A DNA stretch of 64,000 nucleotides. Origin: Hymenobacter ruricola (lineage in GTDB: Bacteria > Bacteroidota > Bacteroidia > Cytophagales > Hymenobacteraceae). Positions 1 through 7,880 of the stretch are shown here, piece by piece. The position numbers were made by a program, and so were the translations under genes. The DNA lies in assembly GCF_015694525.1 (NCBI RefSeq), contig NZ_JADQDM010000001.1:310001-374000 (forward strand), given 5' to 3'. The notes beneath the pieces are model-generated. The model was not told the DNA's origin, ran no database searches, and worked only from the letters and a program-made list of their open reading frames with translations. How positions within the stretch are numbered: position 1 is the first letter of the stretch; every line of letters begins with the position of its first letter.

Positions 1-1
1 T

Positions 2-1258
2 TCCGGCGCGCGCGAGCACGCCCTGGCCGAAAAGCTGACCCGCGACGGGGCCACGGTGCACGTGCTGCCCGGCAACGCCGGCATCCCCAACAGCCACCCC
101 GAGGTCAATCCGCTGGATTTTGAGGCGGTGCGCGCCTTCGCGCAAGCCCACGATTCCAAGCTGATTGTGGTGGGGCCCGAAGCGCCGCTGGCGGCTGGCA
201 TCACCGACTTTTTTGCCGGTTCCAATATCCAGGTTTTTGGCCCGACCCGCTCGGCGGCGCGGCTGGAAAGCTCGAAGGTGTGGAGCAAGGAATTCATGCG
301 CCGCCACGGCGTGGCTACCGCGCAGGCCTGGCCGTTCCGGAGCGACAACATTGCCGCCGCCCGCGCCAAAGCGGCCGAGCTAGGTGGGCACGTAGTGGTG
401 AAATACGACGGCCTGGCCGCTGGCAAAGGCGTGTATGTGTGCTCGTCGCCGGAAGAAGCGGAAGCGGCTTTCGACGACCTGCAAACGAGCTATTCGGGCT
501 GGTTTTCCTTCCTGCTGGAAGAGAAGCTGACCGGTCCCGAAATCAGCATCATCGGCCTCACCGATGGCCATGTTATTCGCCTGTTGGCTACTTCGCAGGA
601 CCACAAGCAGCTGCTGGCTGGCGACCAGGGCCCCAACACCGGCGGCATGGGCGCCTACTGCCCCGTGCCCTTCGCCGATGCCAACGTGCTGGCCGCCATC
701 CGCCGCGACATCGTGGACCCTACCCTGCGCGGCCTGCAAAATGAGCAGTTCGAGTTCCGGGGCTTCCTGTACTTCGGCATCATGCTCACGCCCACCGGCC
801 CCAAGCTGCTGGAATACAACGTGCGCCTTGGCGACCCCGAAGCCGAAGTCCTGCTGCCTGCCCTCGACAGCAGCCTGCTCACGCTGATTGAGGCCACCCT
901 CAACGGCACCCTTTCCAAGCAAGGCGTGGTGCAGCGGCCCGGCGCGTTTGTGGGCGTGGTGTTGGCCTCGGGCGGCTACCCGGCCCCGAAATTCCCCACC
1001 GGATTCCCCATCACCGGCCTCGACAACCTGCCCACCGGCGTGCGCGCCTTCCACGGCGCCACCCGGCGCAACGAGGCCGGCGAACTGGTGACCAACGGCG
1101 GCCGCGTCCTCGTACTCTCCGCCTACGGCCACGACCTGGAGGAAGCCACCGCCCGCGCCTACGAAGCCTGCGCCCGCGTCACGTTCGAGGGCGCCTACTT
1201 CCGCCCGGACATTGCCCAGCGCCCGGAGCCCGTGCTAACCGCTGCCGTTGTAAATTGA
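2..1258 (+). CDS. purD: Phosphoribosylamine-glycine ligase (GARS), 5' truncated by window edge
   Basis: Catalyses ATP-dependent joining of glycine to phosphoribosylamine, step two of de novo purine synthesis, in the cytosol. The reading frame is already open at base 2, where it encodes SGAREHALAEKL, the usual PurD N-terminal signature lacking only the first few residues, so the true start lies just outside the window. An ATP-grasp core is visible (KYDGLAAGKGVYV, then GPNTGGMGAYCPVP, then the LEYNVRLGDPEAEV metal-binding stretch). The C-terminal domain is complete. The stop overlaps the TTG at 1255, and purN follows at once in the same direction, so the two are probably co-transcribed with purF and purM downstream. 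Confidence 0.97.
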   Translation, partial: SGAREHALAEKLTRDGATVHVLPGNAGIPNSHPEVNPLDFEAVRAFAQAHDSKLIVVGPEAPLAAGITDFFAGSNIQVFGPTRSAARLESSKVWSKEFMRRHGVATAQAWPFRSDNIAAARAKAAELGGHVVVKYDGLAAGKGVYVCSSPEEAEAAFDDLQTSYSGWFSFLLEEKLTGPEISIIGLTDGHVIRLLATSQDHKQLLAGDQGPNTGGMGAYCPVPFADANVLAAIRRDIVDPTLRGLQNEQFEFRGFLYFGIMLTPTGPKLLEYNVRLGDPEAEVLLPALDSSLLTLIEATLNGTLSKQGVVQRPGAFVGVVLASGGYPAPKFPTGFPITGLDNLPTGVRAFHGATRRNEAGELVTNGGRVLVLSAYGHDLEEATARAYEACARVTFEGAYFRPDIAQRPEPVLTAAVVN

Positions 1259-1281
1259 GACCAGAAGCCCAACTGAAACTG

Positions 1282-1965
1282 ATGAAGCTCCTCGCCTCCT
1301 TTGAGCAATTCCGGCTGGCGCCCTTTTCAGAGGGCGCGGAGGAAAGGAAAGCACGGCTGGCCATCCTGCTGTCGGGCCGGGGCTCCAACATGCTGGCGCT
1401 GGTAGAAGCCACCAAAACCGGCGTGCTGAAAGACCTGGCCGAAGTGGTGGTTGTGTTCAGCAACAAGCCCGATGCGCCCGGCTTGGCCTTCGCGGCGGAG
1501 CAGGGTTGCCCCGTGGCCTCGTTGCCCAGCCAGGGCCGCAAGCGGGAAGCTTTCGATGCCGAAGCTGCCCAGTTGCTTCAGCAGTATCGGCCCGATTTCG
1601 TAGTGCTGGCGGGCTACATGCGCATTCTCTCGCCGGCTTTCATTCAGCCGTTTGCGGGCCGCATTCTCAATATTCACCCCGCTGACACTCATCAGCACCA
1701 AGGTTTGCATGCCTATGAGTGGGCCTTTGAAAACCAGCTGTCCGAAACCAAAATCACCGTTCATCTGGTTGACGAAGGCCTCGACACGGGTCCCATTCTC
1801 GCCCAGCAAACCGTGGATTTGTGCGGAGTTGATACGCTGGCGGAAGTGGAGCGCCGCGGCCTGGCCGTGGAGCATGAGCTGTATGCCCAAACGCTGGCCG
1901 AATTAATCAAAAGCCAACAGAACGTCATGTCGAGCGCAGCCGAGACATCCCGCGTGCCGAAGTAA
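1282..1965 (+). CDS. purN: Phosphoribosylglycinamide formyltransferase
   Basis: Transfers a formyl group from 10-formyl-THF to GAR in purine synthesis. Family hallmarks are AILLSGRGSNMLALVEA, the NIHPADTHQHQGLHAYEW region carrying the catalytic Asn/His, and HLVDEGLDTGPIL with the catalytic Asp. I chose the ATG at 1282, 23 bp after the purD stop; an in-frame TTG at 1255 overlapping that stop is an alternative. Either start gives about 30 residues before the beta strand where most PurN proteins begin. The last 15 or so residues (after LAELIKSQQ) are encoded by the left arm of a palindromic intergenic repeat (1921-2019), so the native C-terminus seems to have been replaced by repeat-derived sequence. 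This lies outside the catalytic core and is probably tolerated. Confidence 0.93.
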   Translation: MKLLASFEQFRLAPFSEGAEERKARLAILLSGRGSNMLALVEATKTGVLKDLAEVVVVFSNKPDAPGLAFAAEQGCPVASLPSQGRKREAFDAEAAQLLQQYRPDFVVLAGYMRILSPAFIQPFAGRILNIHPADTHQHQGLHAYEWAFENQLSETKITVHLVDEGLDTGPILAQQTVDLCGVDTLAEVERRGLAVEHELYAQTLAELIKSQQNVMSSAAETSRVPK

Positions 1966-2019
1966 ATCAATCGTTAGACGACGCGCGCGAGATGTCTCGG
2001 CTGCGCTCGACATGACGTT
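1921..2019. repeat. Palindromic repeat, family A (GTCATGYCGAGCGCAGC)
   Basis: Perfect 29-bp inverted arms at 1921-1949 and 1991-2019 around a 41-bp centre. The left arm and the purN stop codon overlap: purN ends inside the element at 1965. The same core recurs at 14417, 36851, 43070, 47904 and 56343. Confidence 0.9.
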
Positions 2020-2049
2020 CTTAATTGACCAGAAATAACCCCATTTGAT

Positions 2050-3552
2050 ATGTGCGGAATAGTAGGTTTTCACGGTCCTGACGATGTAGTGGCCGACATG
2101 GTGGTGGGCCTCACCGCCCTGCAGCACCGCGGGCAGGACGCAGCGGGCATCGCCACCTTCGACGGCTCCGCTTTCCACTTGCACAAGGGGCAGGGGCTGG
2201 TGAACGACGTGTTCAAGAAGAAGCAGGTGAAGAAGCTCAAGGGCCACAGCGGCATCGGCCACGTGCGCTACACCACCCAGGGCGCCAACGACTCCAACCT
2301 GGCCCAGCCCTTCACCACGAGCTACCCGTTTGGCCTGGCGATGGTGCACAACGGCAACGTCATCAACTTCCGCGACGTGGCCAAGCGCCTGCACGACCAG
2401 TACCACGTGCTGCCCAAAACCACCAACGACCTGGAACTCATCATGTACACCTTCGCCTCGGAGCTGCGCGTGAAAGACCTCGACCACCTCTCCGTGGTCG
2501 ACATTTTCGACGCCGTCGAAACCACCCAGGAGTTGGTAGAAGGGGCCTACGCCACCATCACGCTCATTGCCGGCCACGGCCTGCTGGCTTTCACCGACCG
2601 CCTCGGCATCCGGCCCCTGGTGCTGGGCCGCCGCGACACGGAGGCCGGCCCTATTTACGCGTTTGCGTCGGAAAGCACGTGCTTTGACTTTCTGGGCTTT
2701 GAGTTCGTGAAAAACGTAGGGCCGGGCCAAGCTGTGTTCATTGACAACGATTTTCAGGTTCACTTCAAGAACCCTTACGCGCTGCCGAAAGCCTTCTGCG
2801 CCTTCGAGCAGATTTACTTCGCCCGCGAAGATTCCGTGATTCACGGGCGGCTGGTGGCCCGCGAGCGGGTGCGCCTGGGCAAGGTGCTGGCCCGCAAAGT
2901 GGCCAACGCCGGCCTGCGGCCCGACATGGTGATTGACGTGCCCAGCAGCGGCTACTTCGCCGCCTCCGGTCTGGCCGAGGCAATTGGCGTGCCCTACCGC
3001 CGGGCCCTGGTGAAGAACAACCACATGGGTCGTTCCTTCATCGTGGCCACGCAGGCCGGGCGCGAGGACGTGGTGAAGAAAAAGCTGAACCCCATTCGCG
3101 AGTTTGTGGAAGGCAAAAAGGTGGCCGTGGTCGACGACAGCATCGTGCGCGGCACCACCTCGCGCCGCATCGTGCGCCTGCTACGCGACGCCGGCGCTGC
3201 GGAGGTGTACTTCATCAGCAGCGCGCCGCCCATCGTGTCGCCCTGCATCTACGGCATCGACATGGCCATGAGCACCGAGCTGATTGCGGCCAACTACACG
3301 GAGGACGAAATCTGCCGCTACATTGAAGCCGACAAAGTCATTTATCAGGATTTGGAGGACTTGCAGGAGCTTTTCGCCGAAGAAAAAGGCCACGGCGGCA
3401 GTTGCTTCGCCTGCTTCTCGGGCCGGTACCCCACCGGCGACGTGACCCACTACCTGCGCCACGTGCAGGAGGAGCGCGCCAGCCACCGCAGCGGCAAAGA
3501 CAAGAAAACCCAGTCGGTGAGCGCCAAGGCACCCGCACCCACGGAGCACTAA
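2050..3552 (+). CDS. purF: Amidophosphoribosyltransferase
   Basis: First committed step of purine synthesis: glutamine plus PRPP gives phosphoribosylamine. The protein begins MCGIVGFHG, so Cys2 becomes the N-terminal nucleophile of the class II glutaminase domain (about residues 2-230) after Met removal. The phosphoribosyltransferase domain follows, with the PRPP loop VAVVDDSIVRGTTS and the PSSGYFAASGLAEA region. The CxxC-like GGSCFACFSGRYPTGD near the C-terminus fits the extended Bacteroidota form; whether it binds a cluster is not decidable here. At 500 residues the length is normal. It starts 31 bp after the repeat at 1921-2019, so its expression may be partly uncoupled from purN. Confidence 0.97.
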   Translation: MCGIVGFHGPDDVVADMVVGLTALQHRGQDAAGIATFDGSAFHLHKGQGLVNDVFKKKQVKKLKGHSGIGHVRYTTQGANDSNLAQPFTTSYPFGLAMVHNGNVINFRDVAKRLHDQYHVLPKTTNDLELIMYTFASELRVKDLDHLSVVDIFDAVETTQELVEGAYATITLIAGHGLLAFTDRLGIRPLVLGRRDTEAGPIYAFASESTCFDFLGFEFVKNVGPGQAVFIDNDFQVHFKNPYALPKAFCAFEQIYFAREDSVIHGRLVARERVRLGKVLARKVANAGLRPDMVIDVPSSGYFAASGLAEAIGVPYRRALVKNNHMGRSFIVATQAGREDVVKKKLNPIREFVEGKKVAVVDDSIVRGTTSRRIVRLLRDAGAAEVYFISSAPPIVSPCIYGIDMAMSTELIAANYTEDEICRYIEADKVIYQDLEDLQELFAEEKGHGGSCFACFSGRYPTGDVTHYLRHVQEERASHRSGKDKKTQSVSAKAPAPTEH

Positions 3553-3572
3553 TTCATTTCCCATAAACACCC

Positions 3573-3613
3573 GAACGTCATGCTTCGCTGCGCGCTGCAT
3601 GACGTTCTTTTTT
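3573..3613 (+). terminator. Hairpin terminator made from a short family A palindrome
   Basis: Arms 3573-3583 and 3597-3607 (GAACGTCATGC and its complement) are followed by a run of Ts, 20 bp after the purF stop. It reads as an intrinsic terminator built from the same core as the longer repeats. Confidence 0.7.
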
Positions 3614-3633
3614 CTTCTCGCCAACGCACCACC

Positions 3634-4809
3634 ATGTCCGCTTCCCCCGAAAACCCCGCCAGCTACTCCATCGAAGAAGGCAACGCCGCTTCCCGCAACG
3701 CCTACGGCTGGGCCAAAAAAACCTTCGCCAACCGCGCCGGCAAGCCCGGCGAAGCCGCCCCGGACCTCGACGGCGGCTTTGCCAACGAAATCCGCTTCGG
3801 CAACGCCCGCCTCGGCATCAGCTCCGACGGCATCGGGACCAAGATTGAGGTGGCCGAGCGCACCGGCCGCTACGACACCCTGGGCTTCGACCTGGTGGCC
3901 ATGACCGCCGACGACCTCATCGTGGCCGGCTTCGTGCCCACCAACCTCTCCAACATCATCGACGTGAACCACCTCGACTACGACGTGGTGGACCAGATGA
4001 TGCGCGGCCTGCACGACGCCTGCAACTTTGCCCAAATTGCCATCACCGGCGGCGAAATCGCGGAGCTCGGCAACCGCATCGGCGGCTGGCCCGGCGCGGC
4101 CATGAACTTCAACTGGTGCTCCACGGCCATCGGCAGCCTGCACCCCAGCCTGGCGCGCCCCCTGAGCGGGCACACCGCCCGGGCCGGCATGGCCGTGGTG
4201 GCGCTGCAGTCGCCCTCGTTCCGCTCCAACGGCTACTCGCTGGCCCGCAAAACCCTCACCCGCCTCTTCGGCGACAACTGGCACGAGGCGCCGTTTGAGT
4301 TAGGAGCTAAGAGTGAAGAGTTAAGAGTTGATGCTGCTGAAACCGCCGCAGCCACAGATTCAACTCTTAACTCTCAACTCTTAACTCCTGACTCACCCAA
4401 AACCTGGGGCGACGCCCTGCTGGCGCCTTCGCTCATCTATTCGCCCGGCGTAGCGGCCCTGCTCGATGCCGGCTTGCCGTTGCACGGTGCCGCCCACATC
4501 ACCGGCGGCGGCGTGGCCGACAACTTCAAGCGGGTACTCAAAAACGGCCTCGGCGCGGTGCTCGACAACCTGTTTGAGCCCCTGCCCGCCATGCAGCGCC
4601 TGATGGAAATCGGCGGCATCGACGCCGAAACGGCCTACCTCTACTGGAACATGGGCACCGGCATGCTCCTCGTGACCGAAGAAGCCCGCGCCGCCGCCGT
4701 GGTGGCCGCGCTGCAAGCCAGCGGCTACCGGGCGCAGGTAGCGGGCCGCCTCACCGCCGAGCCCGGCGTGACGCTGCGCGTGGGCGCGGGGGAGCTGCGG
4801 TATGCGTAG
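3634..4809 (+). CDS. purM: Phosphoribosylformylglycinamidine cyclo-ligase (AIR synthetase) with an in-frame repeat insertion
   Basis: ATP-dependent closure of FGAM to AIR. The N-terminal half shows the AIRS fold (SSDGIGTKIEVAERTGRYDT, AMTADDLIVAGFVPTNLSNI, AITGGEIAELGNRIGG). The C-terminal half shows HITGGGVADNFKRVLKN and NMGTGMLLVTEEA. I took the ATG at 3634 (MSASPENPAS); the longer frame from 3580 only translates the terminator hairpin. Residues about 222-254 are encoded by an AT-richer palindrome (4297-4394) of the same family as intergenic repeats elsewhere in this window. It reads through without a stop, inserting some 33 Ser/Glu/Leu-rich residues between HEAPF and KTWGDALL. The gene is otherwise intact and probably functional if this surface loop tolerates the insert. 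Confidence 0.95.
   Translation: MSASPENPASYSIEEGNAASRNAYGWAKKTFANRAGKPGEAAPDLDGGFANEIRFGNARLGISSDGIGTKIEVAERTGRYDTLGFDLVAMTADDLIVAGFVPTNLSNIIDVNHLDYDVVDQMMRGLHDACNFAQIAITGGEIAELGNRIGGWPGAAMNFNWCSTAIGSLHPSLARPLSGHTARAGMAVVALQSPSFRSNGYSLARKTLTRLFGDNWHEAPFELGAKSEELRVDAAETAAATDSTLNSQLLTPDSPKTWGDALLAPSLIYSPGVAALLDAGLPLHGAAHITGGGVADNFKRVLKNGLGAVLDNLFEPLPAMQRLMEIGGIDAETAYLYWNMGTGMLLVTEEARAAAVVAALQASGYRAQVAGRLTAEPGVTLRVGAGELRYA
4297..4394. repeat. Palindromic repeat, family F, inserted in frame inside purM
   Basis: Arms 4297-4330 and 4361-4394 are inverted copies with about four mismatches in 34 bp (core AGTTAAGAGTTG). The sequence is far richer in A/T than flanking purM codons. It matches the family seen between genes at 18277-18370. 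The about 98-bp element keeps the reading frame open. Confidence 0.88.
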
Positions 4810-4820
4810 CCGCGAGTGGA

Positions 4821-5070
4821 ACCAGAACATCGACTGCCGAATATGGTACAACCACCAACGGTTATGGCGCAACCGGCAGTAGTTTATGGCGCAGCACGTA
4901 TGCGTTATGGCTCAAGTGGCTGTGACAATTGGAACAGTCACTGCGTGAAATGGCGCACACCGGTGCAGAAATAGGTACAACGCGGTGGTGTTTGTGTCCA
5001 TACGGCTATACTACTGGCACATCCGGCTGCGGATATGGCACAGCTGGCCAGTGTTTGTGACGTAGTTTAG
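4821..5070. repeat. Degenerate 21/22-bp tandem array after purM
   Basis: This gene-free stretch between purM and the next gene is not random. A motif close to ATGGYRCANC recurs with TGG-type anchors at 4843, 4864, 4886, 4907, 4929, 4950, 4972, 5014 and 5035. The spacing alternates 21 and 22 bp, and weaker units sit at the expected positions 4993 and 5056. Units are diverged outside the anchor. The roughly 21.4-bp period is close to two helical turns. No ORF or hairpin explains it. Confidence 0.65.
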
Positions 5071-5102
5071 TGGCCTGGCCCGCCTCACGGGCCTTGCCGT
5101 GC

Positions 5103-5522
5103 ATGAACTCCGTCCCAACACCCACTGCCACGCCCTTGCTCGATGGCCTAGCCGAACGCATTGCCCGCCGCGACCAGCCCCCGCTACCCGCCCTCGACCC
5201 CTATGCGCCGGAGCAGGTGATGCAGCGCCTGCTGGCGGCGCTGCCCCCCCTGGTGCCGGGCCGCAACCAGCGCGGCCGAACCGTGCAGGCCCGGATGCTT
5301 TACTGCTTCCTCGTGCACGAAGCCCTCACGGCCCGCAACCTAGCCGATGCCGCCAACATCGAGCGCGTAGCGGGCGGCCGGGCCACCGCCGGGCTGGTGG
5401 CCGCCGGCCTGCTCCGTTGGGCCTACGAGGGCCCGCGTCGGGTGTACCGCCTCACCCGCTGGGGCGAGGACTGGCTGCTGGCCATCGGGCGGGGCGAGGG
5501 GCCGCCGGCGCGGCCGGTATAA
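5103..5522 (+). CDS. Hypothetical protein with winged-helix-like C-terminus
   Basis: 139-residue soluble protein, not recognised as a named family. The N-terminal third is Pro/Ala-rich. From about residue 45 it is helical (PEQVMQRLLAALPPLV). The C-terminal part (AGLVAAGLLRWAYEGPRRV, then YRLTRWGEDWL) looks like the recognition helix and wing of a wHTH or replication-type domain. I took the ATG at 5103; a GTG at 5070 would add eleven residues that fall in the tandem array. Codon use matches the high-GC neighbours. Function unknown; a small DNA-binding role is only an inference. Confidence 0.6.
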   Translation: MNSVPTPTATPLLDGLAERIARRDQPPLPALDPYAPEQVMQRLLAALPPLVPGRNQRGRTVQARMLYCFLVHEALTARNLADAANIERVAGGRATAGLVAAGLLRWAYEGPRRVYRLTRWGEDWLLAIGRGEGPPARPV

Positions 5523-5661
5523 GCGTAGCTGCTACTTGGGTACTGTGCCGACAATAGCACGTACATTCGATGAACAAGTTTGCTTGTTGGATGTCTTTCC
5601 TATGCCTTGCGGAACCGAGGGCGTAGAACCTTTCATCGCCCTATGTTGTCGAATAATCACT

Positions 5662-5826
5662 ATGGATACGCTCAATAAAAAAGACGCAAAAGTTCTCAGC
5701 GAAGCTCGCCGAAAGGCCGCTTCTGCGGCGCTTACCGCCCGCTACGCCGAATTAGACCGTTTGACCGGGCAGACTGCGGCAGAGCGCATAAAGGAATTAA
5801 ACACCACTAAAAATGTTGGAAAGTGA
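5662..5826 (+). CDS. Small AT-rich hypothetical protein
   Basis: 54 residues, beginning MDTLNKKDAKVLSEARRKA, charged and predicted helical, ending NTTKNVGK. Base composition is clearly more AT-rich than the surroundings, suggesting transfer. The frame is open upstream to 5536 but this ATG gives the natural compact protein. Its stop lies inside the start region of the following broken gene (ATG 5813, 14-bp overlap), a two-gene arrangement typical of small coupled pairs such as toxin-antitoxin or phage modules. I do not recognise either family, so that remains speculation. Confidence 0.55.
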   Translation: MDTLNKKDAKVLSEARRKAASAALTARYAELDRLTGQTAAERIKELNTTKNVGK

Positions 5827-6264
5827 CAGAATAATAACCAATGACTGGACGGAGGAATATTAGAATATGATATCAGCGACTTGCATCCTGAGCTAGGGGC
5901 GTTGGTGCAGGAATACCGAATCAACACAACGACCTACGAAGGGAAACGAATTTATCAAAGTGATTTTTCTCTTTTTGGCCCCGACAGCGTGGTTCCTGGC
6001 AATTTCGACCATCTGCCCGCAGCCGTTAAAACCCATTTATGGAAGATAATATTTGCCGTTAAGCGTAAGTTTTTCGAGGAAATAAAGCCGGAAATAGTTG
6101 AGCACTTTATCAGTCAGGAATATTCGGTAGAGCATCGATACCAACTCTACTGTCGGCAACTGGCTTTGCCGAATTATAACATTGATATAGAAAGAACAAA
6201 ACGCACGATTGTGTATCAAAAGAAAACGACCCCCACCGACAACGGTGGGGGTCGTTCGTTGTAA
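5813..6264 (+). pseudogene. Frameshifted AT-rich hypothetical gene
   Basis: The ATG at 5813 reads MLESDRIITNDWTEEY and stops at 5861. The next frame is open from 5845 (LDGGILEYDISDLHPELG) to 6264, so a single-base change near 5848-5860 would give one continuous protein of about 150 residues. It would read SDFSLFGPDSVVPGNFDH and then KIIFAVKRKFFEEIKPEIV. The open part is AT-rich like its upstream partner. The last residues (TTPTDNGGGRSL) come from the terminator hairpin at 6225-6256, so the original stop may also be lost. It is either a decayed gene, a sequencing error or a frameshift-expressed gene; the family is not recognised. Confidence 0.55.
6225..6256 (-). terminator. Rho-independent terminator of pncB
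   Basis: Perfect 14-bp stem AACGACCCCCACCG (6225-6238 with 6243-6256) and 4-base loop. On the minus strand it is followed by TTTTCTTTT, 31 bp after the pncB stop. It also overlaps the end of the convergent broken gene. Confidence 0.85.
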
Positions 6265-6286
6265 TAAGTTTTTACTGGCAACCGTC

Positions 6287-7777
6287 TTACGCCCCGCGCA
6301 CCGGCTTCTTCTCCAGAATGAGCTGCGTGCGGTAGTCGAACAGGTCTTTCTCGAGGCCCACGGGGTAGGTGTGGGGGTTGAGGAAGCGCCGGATGCTGGG
6401 GTCGAGGCTTTGCACTTCGCGCTGGGCGTGGGCGCGGCTGTCGGCCAGCGTGGGCAGCTCCCGCACGCGCTGGCCGGCGCGGAATACCGGCTCCAGCAGC
6501 TCGCGGAACGTCGTTTCGGGGCGGATGGCGAGGCGGCGCGTGATGTCGGCCGGGTCGATGATGGTGAGCTGGTCGGGGAGGGGCGCGGCGGTGTTGTAGA
6601 GCATGTCGGCGCGGGGCTTGCCGTGCTCGTTCAGGTAGCGGCGCACCTGCAGGATGCCCGGCACGCTGGTTTTGGCCACTTGCTCCGAGAGCTTGATGGT
6701 GAAATCCCAGCCCGAGTCGTCGGCCTTGCGCAGCGCGGCCAGCTTGTACACTCCCCCCAACGCCGCCTGGTTGTAGGCCGTGATGAGCTGCGTGCCCACG
6801 CCCCAGGTGTCGATGCGGGCGCCCTGCTGCTTGAGGCTGGTGATGAGGTTTTCCTCCAAATCGTTGCTGGCCACGATGCGCGTTGCCGTGAAGCCGGCCT
6901 CGTCCAGCACCGCCCGGGCCTCCCGGCTCAGGTAGGCCAGGTCGCCCGAATCGAGCCGGATGCCGGCCAGCTCGTGGCTGTTGGCACGCATCTCGCGGGC
7001 CACTTTGATGGCCTGCCGCACGCCGTCCAGCGTGTCATACGTATCCACCAGAAACACCGAGTCGTCGGGAAACGCCTTCGCGTAGGCCCCAAACGCCGCC
7101 ACCTCGTCCTCAAACGACATCACCCAGCTATGCGCGTGCGTGCCGCGCACCGGAATGCCGTAGCGCTGCCCCGCCAGCACGTTGCTCGTCGCATCGGCCC
7201 CGCCCAAAAAAGCCGCCCGGCTGGCCCCCAGGCCCCCGTCGAAGCCCTGGGCCCGGCGCAGGCCAAACTCCAGAATCTGGTCCGTCGGCCCGGCCGCTTC
7301 CCGAATGCGGGCCGCCTTGGTGGCAATGAGCGTCTGAAAATTAACGAGCGTAAGCAGGGCCGTTTCCAGCAGCTGGGCCTGCAAAAGCGGCCCGCGCACC
7401 CGAATCAGCGGCTCGTTGCCGAACACCACGGTGCCTTCGGGCACGGCGTCGATGTCGCAGGTAAATTTCAGCTGGCGCAGGTAATCCAGGAACTCCGTTG
7501 GGAACAGGGCGCCGCCCTTGCTGCCGCGCAGGCTGCCGAGGTAGGCGAGGTCATCGTCGGAGAAATGCAGGTTTTCGACCCAATCCACGGCCAGGGCCAG
7601 GCCCGCCGCCACCGCGTAGCCGCCCTGGAACGGCGCTTTGCGGAAGTACAGGTGAAACACGGCCTCGCGGTCCTGCATGCCCTGCTGCCAGTAGCCGTAG
7701 GCCATGGTGAGCTGGTACAAATCGGTGACGAGGGCGAGCGAGGGCGCGTAGAGGCCGGAAAGGGGCGCTGCATTCAT
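6287..7777 (-). CDS. pncB: Nicotinate phosphoribosyltransferase
   Basis: Makes nicotinate mononucleotide from nicotinate and PRPP in NAD salvage. The protein has 496 residues, a full family length. Recognisable stretches include SLALVTDLYQLTMAYGYW at the N-terminus, the RGTHAHSWVMSF segment with the catalytic His, GIRLDSGDLAYLSREAR, and GVGTQLITAYNQAALGGVYK in the phosphoribosyl-binding barrel. It is transcribed alone on the minus strand with its own terminator (6225-6256). About 100 bp separate it from the divergent DUF1345 gene, so both promoters lie in 7778-7880. Confidence 0.95.
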   Translation of the reverse strand: MNAAPLSGLYAPSLALVTDLYQLTMAYGYWQQGMQDREAVFHLYFRKAPFQGGYAVAAGLALAVDWVENLHFSDDDLAYLGSLRGSKGGALFPTEFLDYLRQLKFTCDIDAVPEGTVVFGNEPLIRVRGPLLQAQLLETALLTLVNFQTLIATKAARIREAAGPTDQILEFGLRRAQGFDGGLGASRAAFLGGADATSNVLAGQRYGIPVRGTHAHSWVMSFEDEVAAFGAYAKAFPDDSVFLVDTYDTLDGVRQAIKVAREMRANSHELAGIRLDSGDLAYLSREARAVLDEAGFTATRIVASNDLEENLITSLKQQGARIDTWGVGTQLITAYNQAALGGVYKLAALRKADDSGWDFTIKLSEQVAKTSVPGILQVRRYLNEHGKPRADMLYNTAAPLPDQLTIIDPADITRRLAIRPETTFRELLEPVFRAGQRVRELPTLADSRAHAQREVQSLDPSIRRFLNPHTYPVGLEKDLFDYRTQLILEKKPVRGA

Positions 7778-7880
7778 AAGCTAAGGCGGATAAGGCGCCA
7801 GCAGCCGCTGGCCCCGCAAAGGAAGCAACAGCCGGGGCAAAAGTTTCGGCCGGCCGGGCGCCGCGGCCGTACTTTGTGCC

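Noticed and set aside
4821-5070. CRISPR array or tRNA cluster
   Set aside because: Units are too short and diverged for CRISPR, and no cloverleaf can be drawn.
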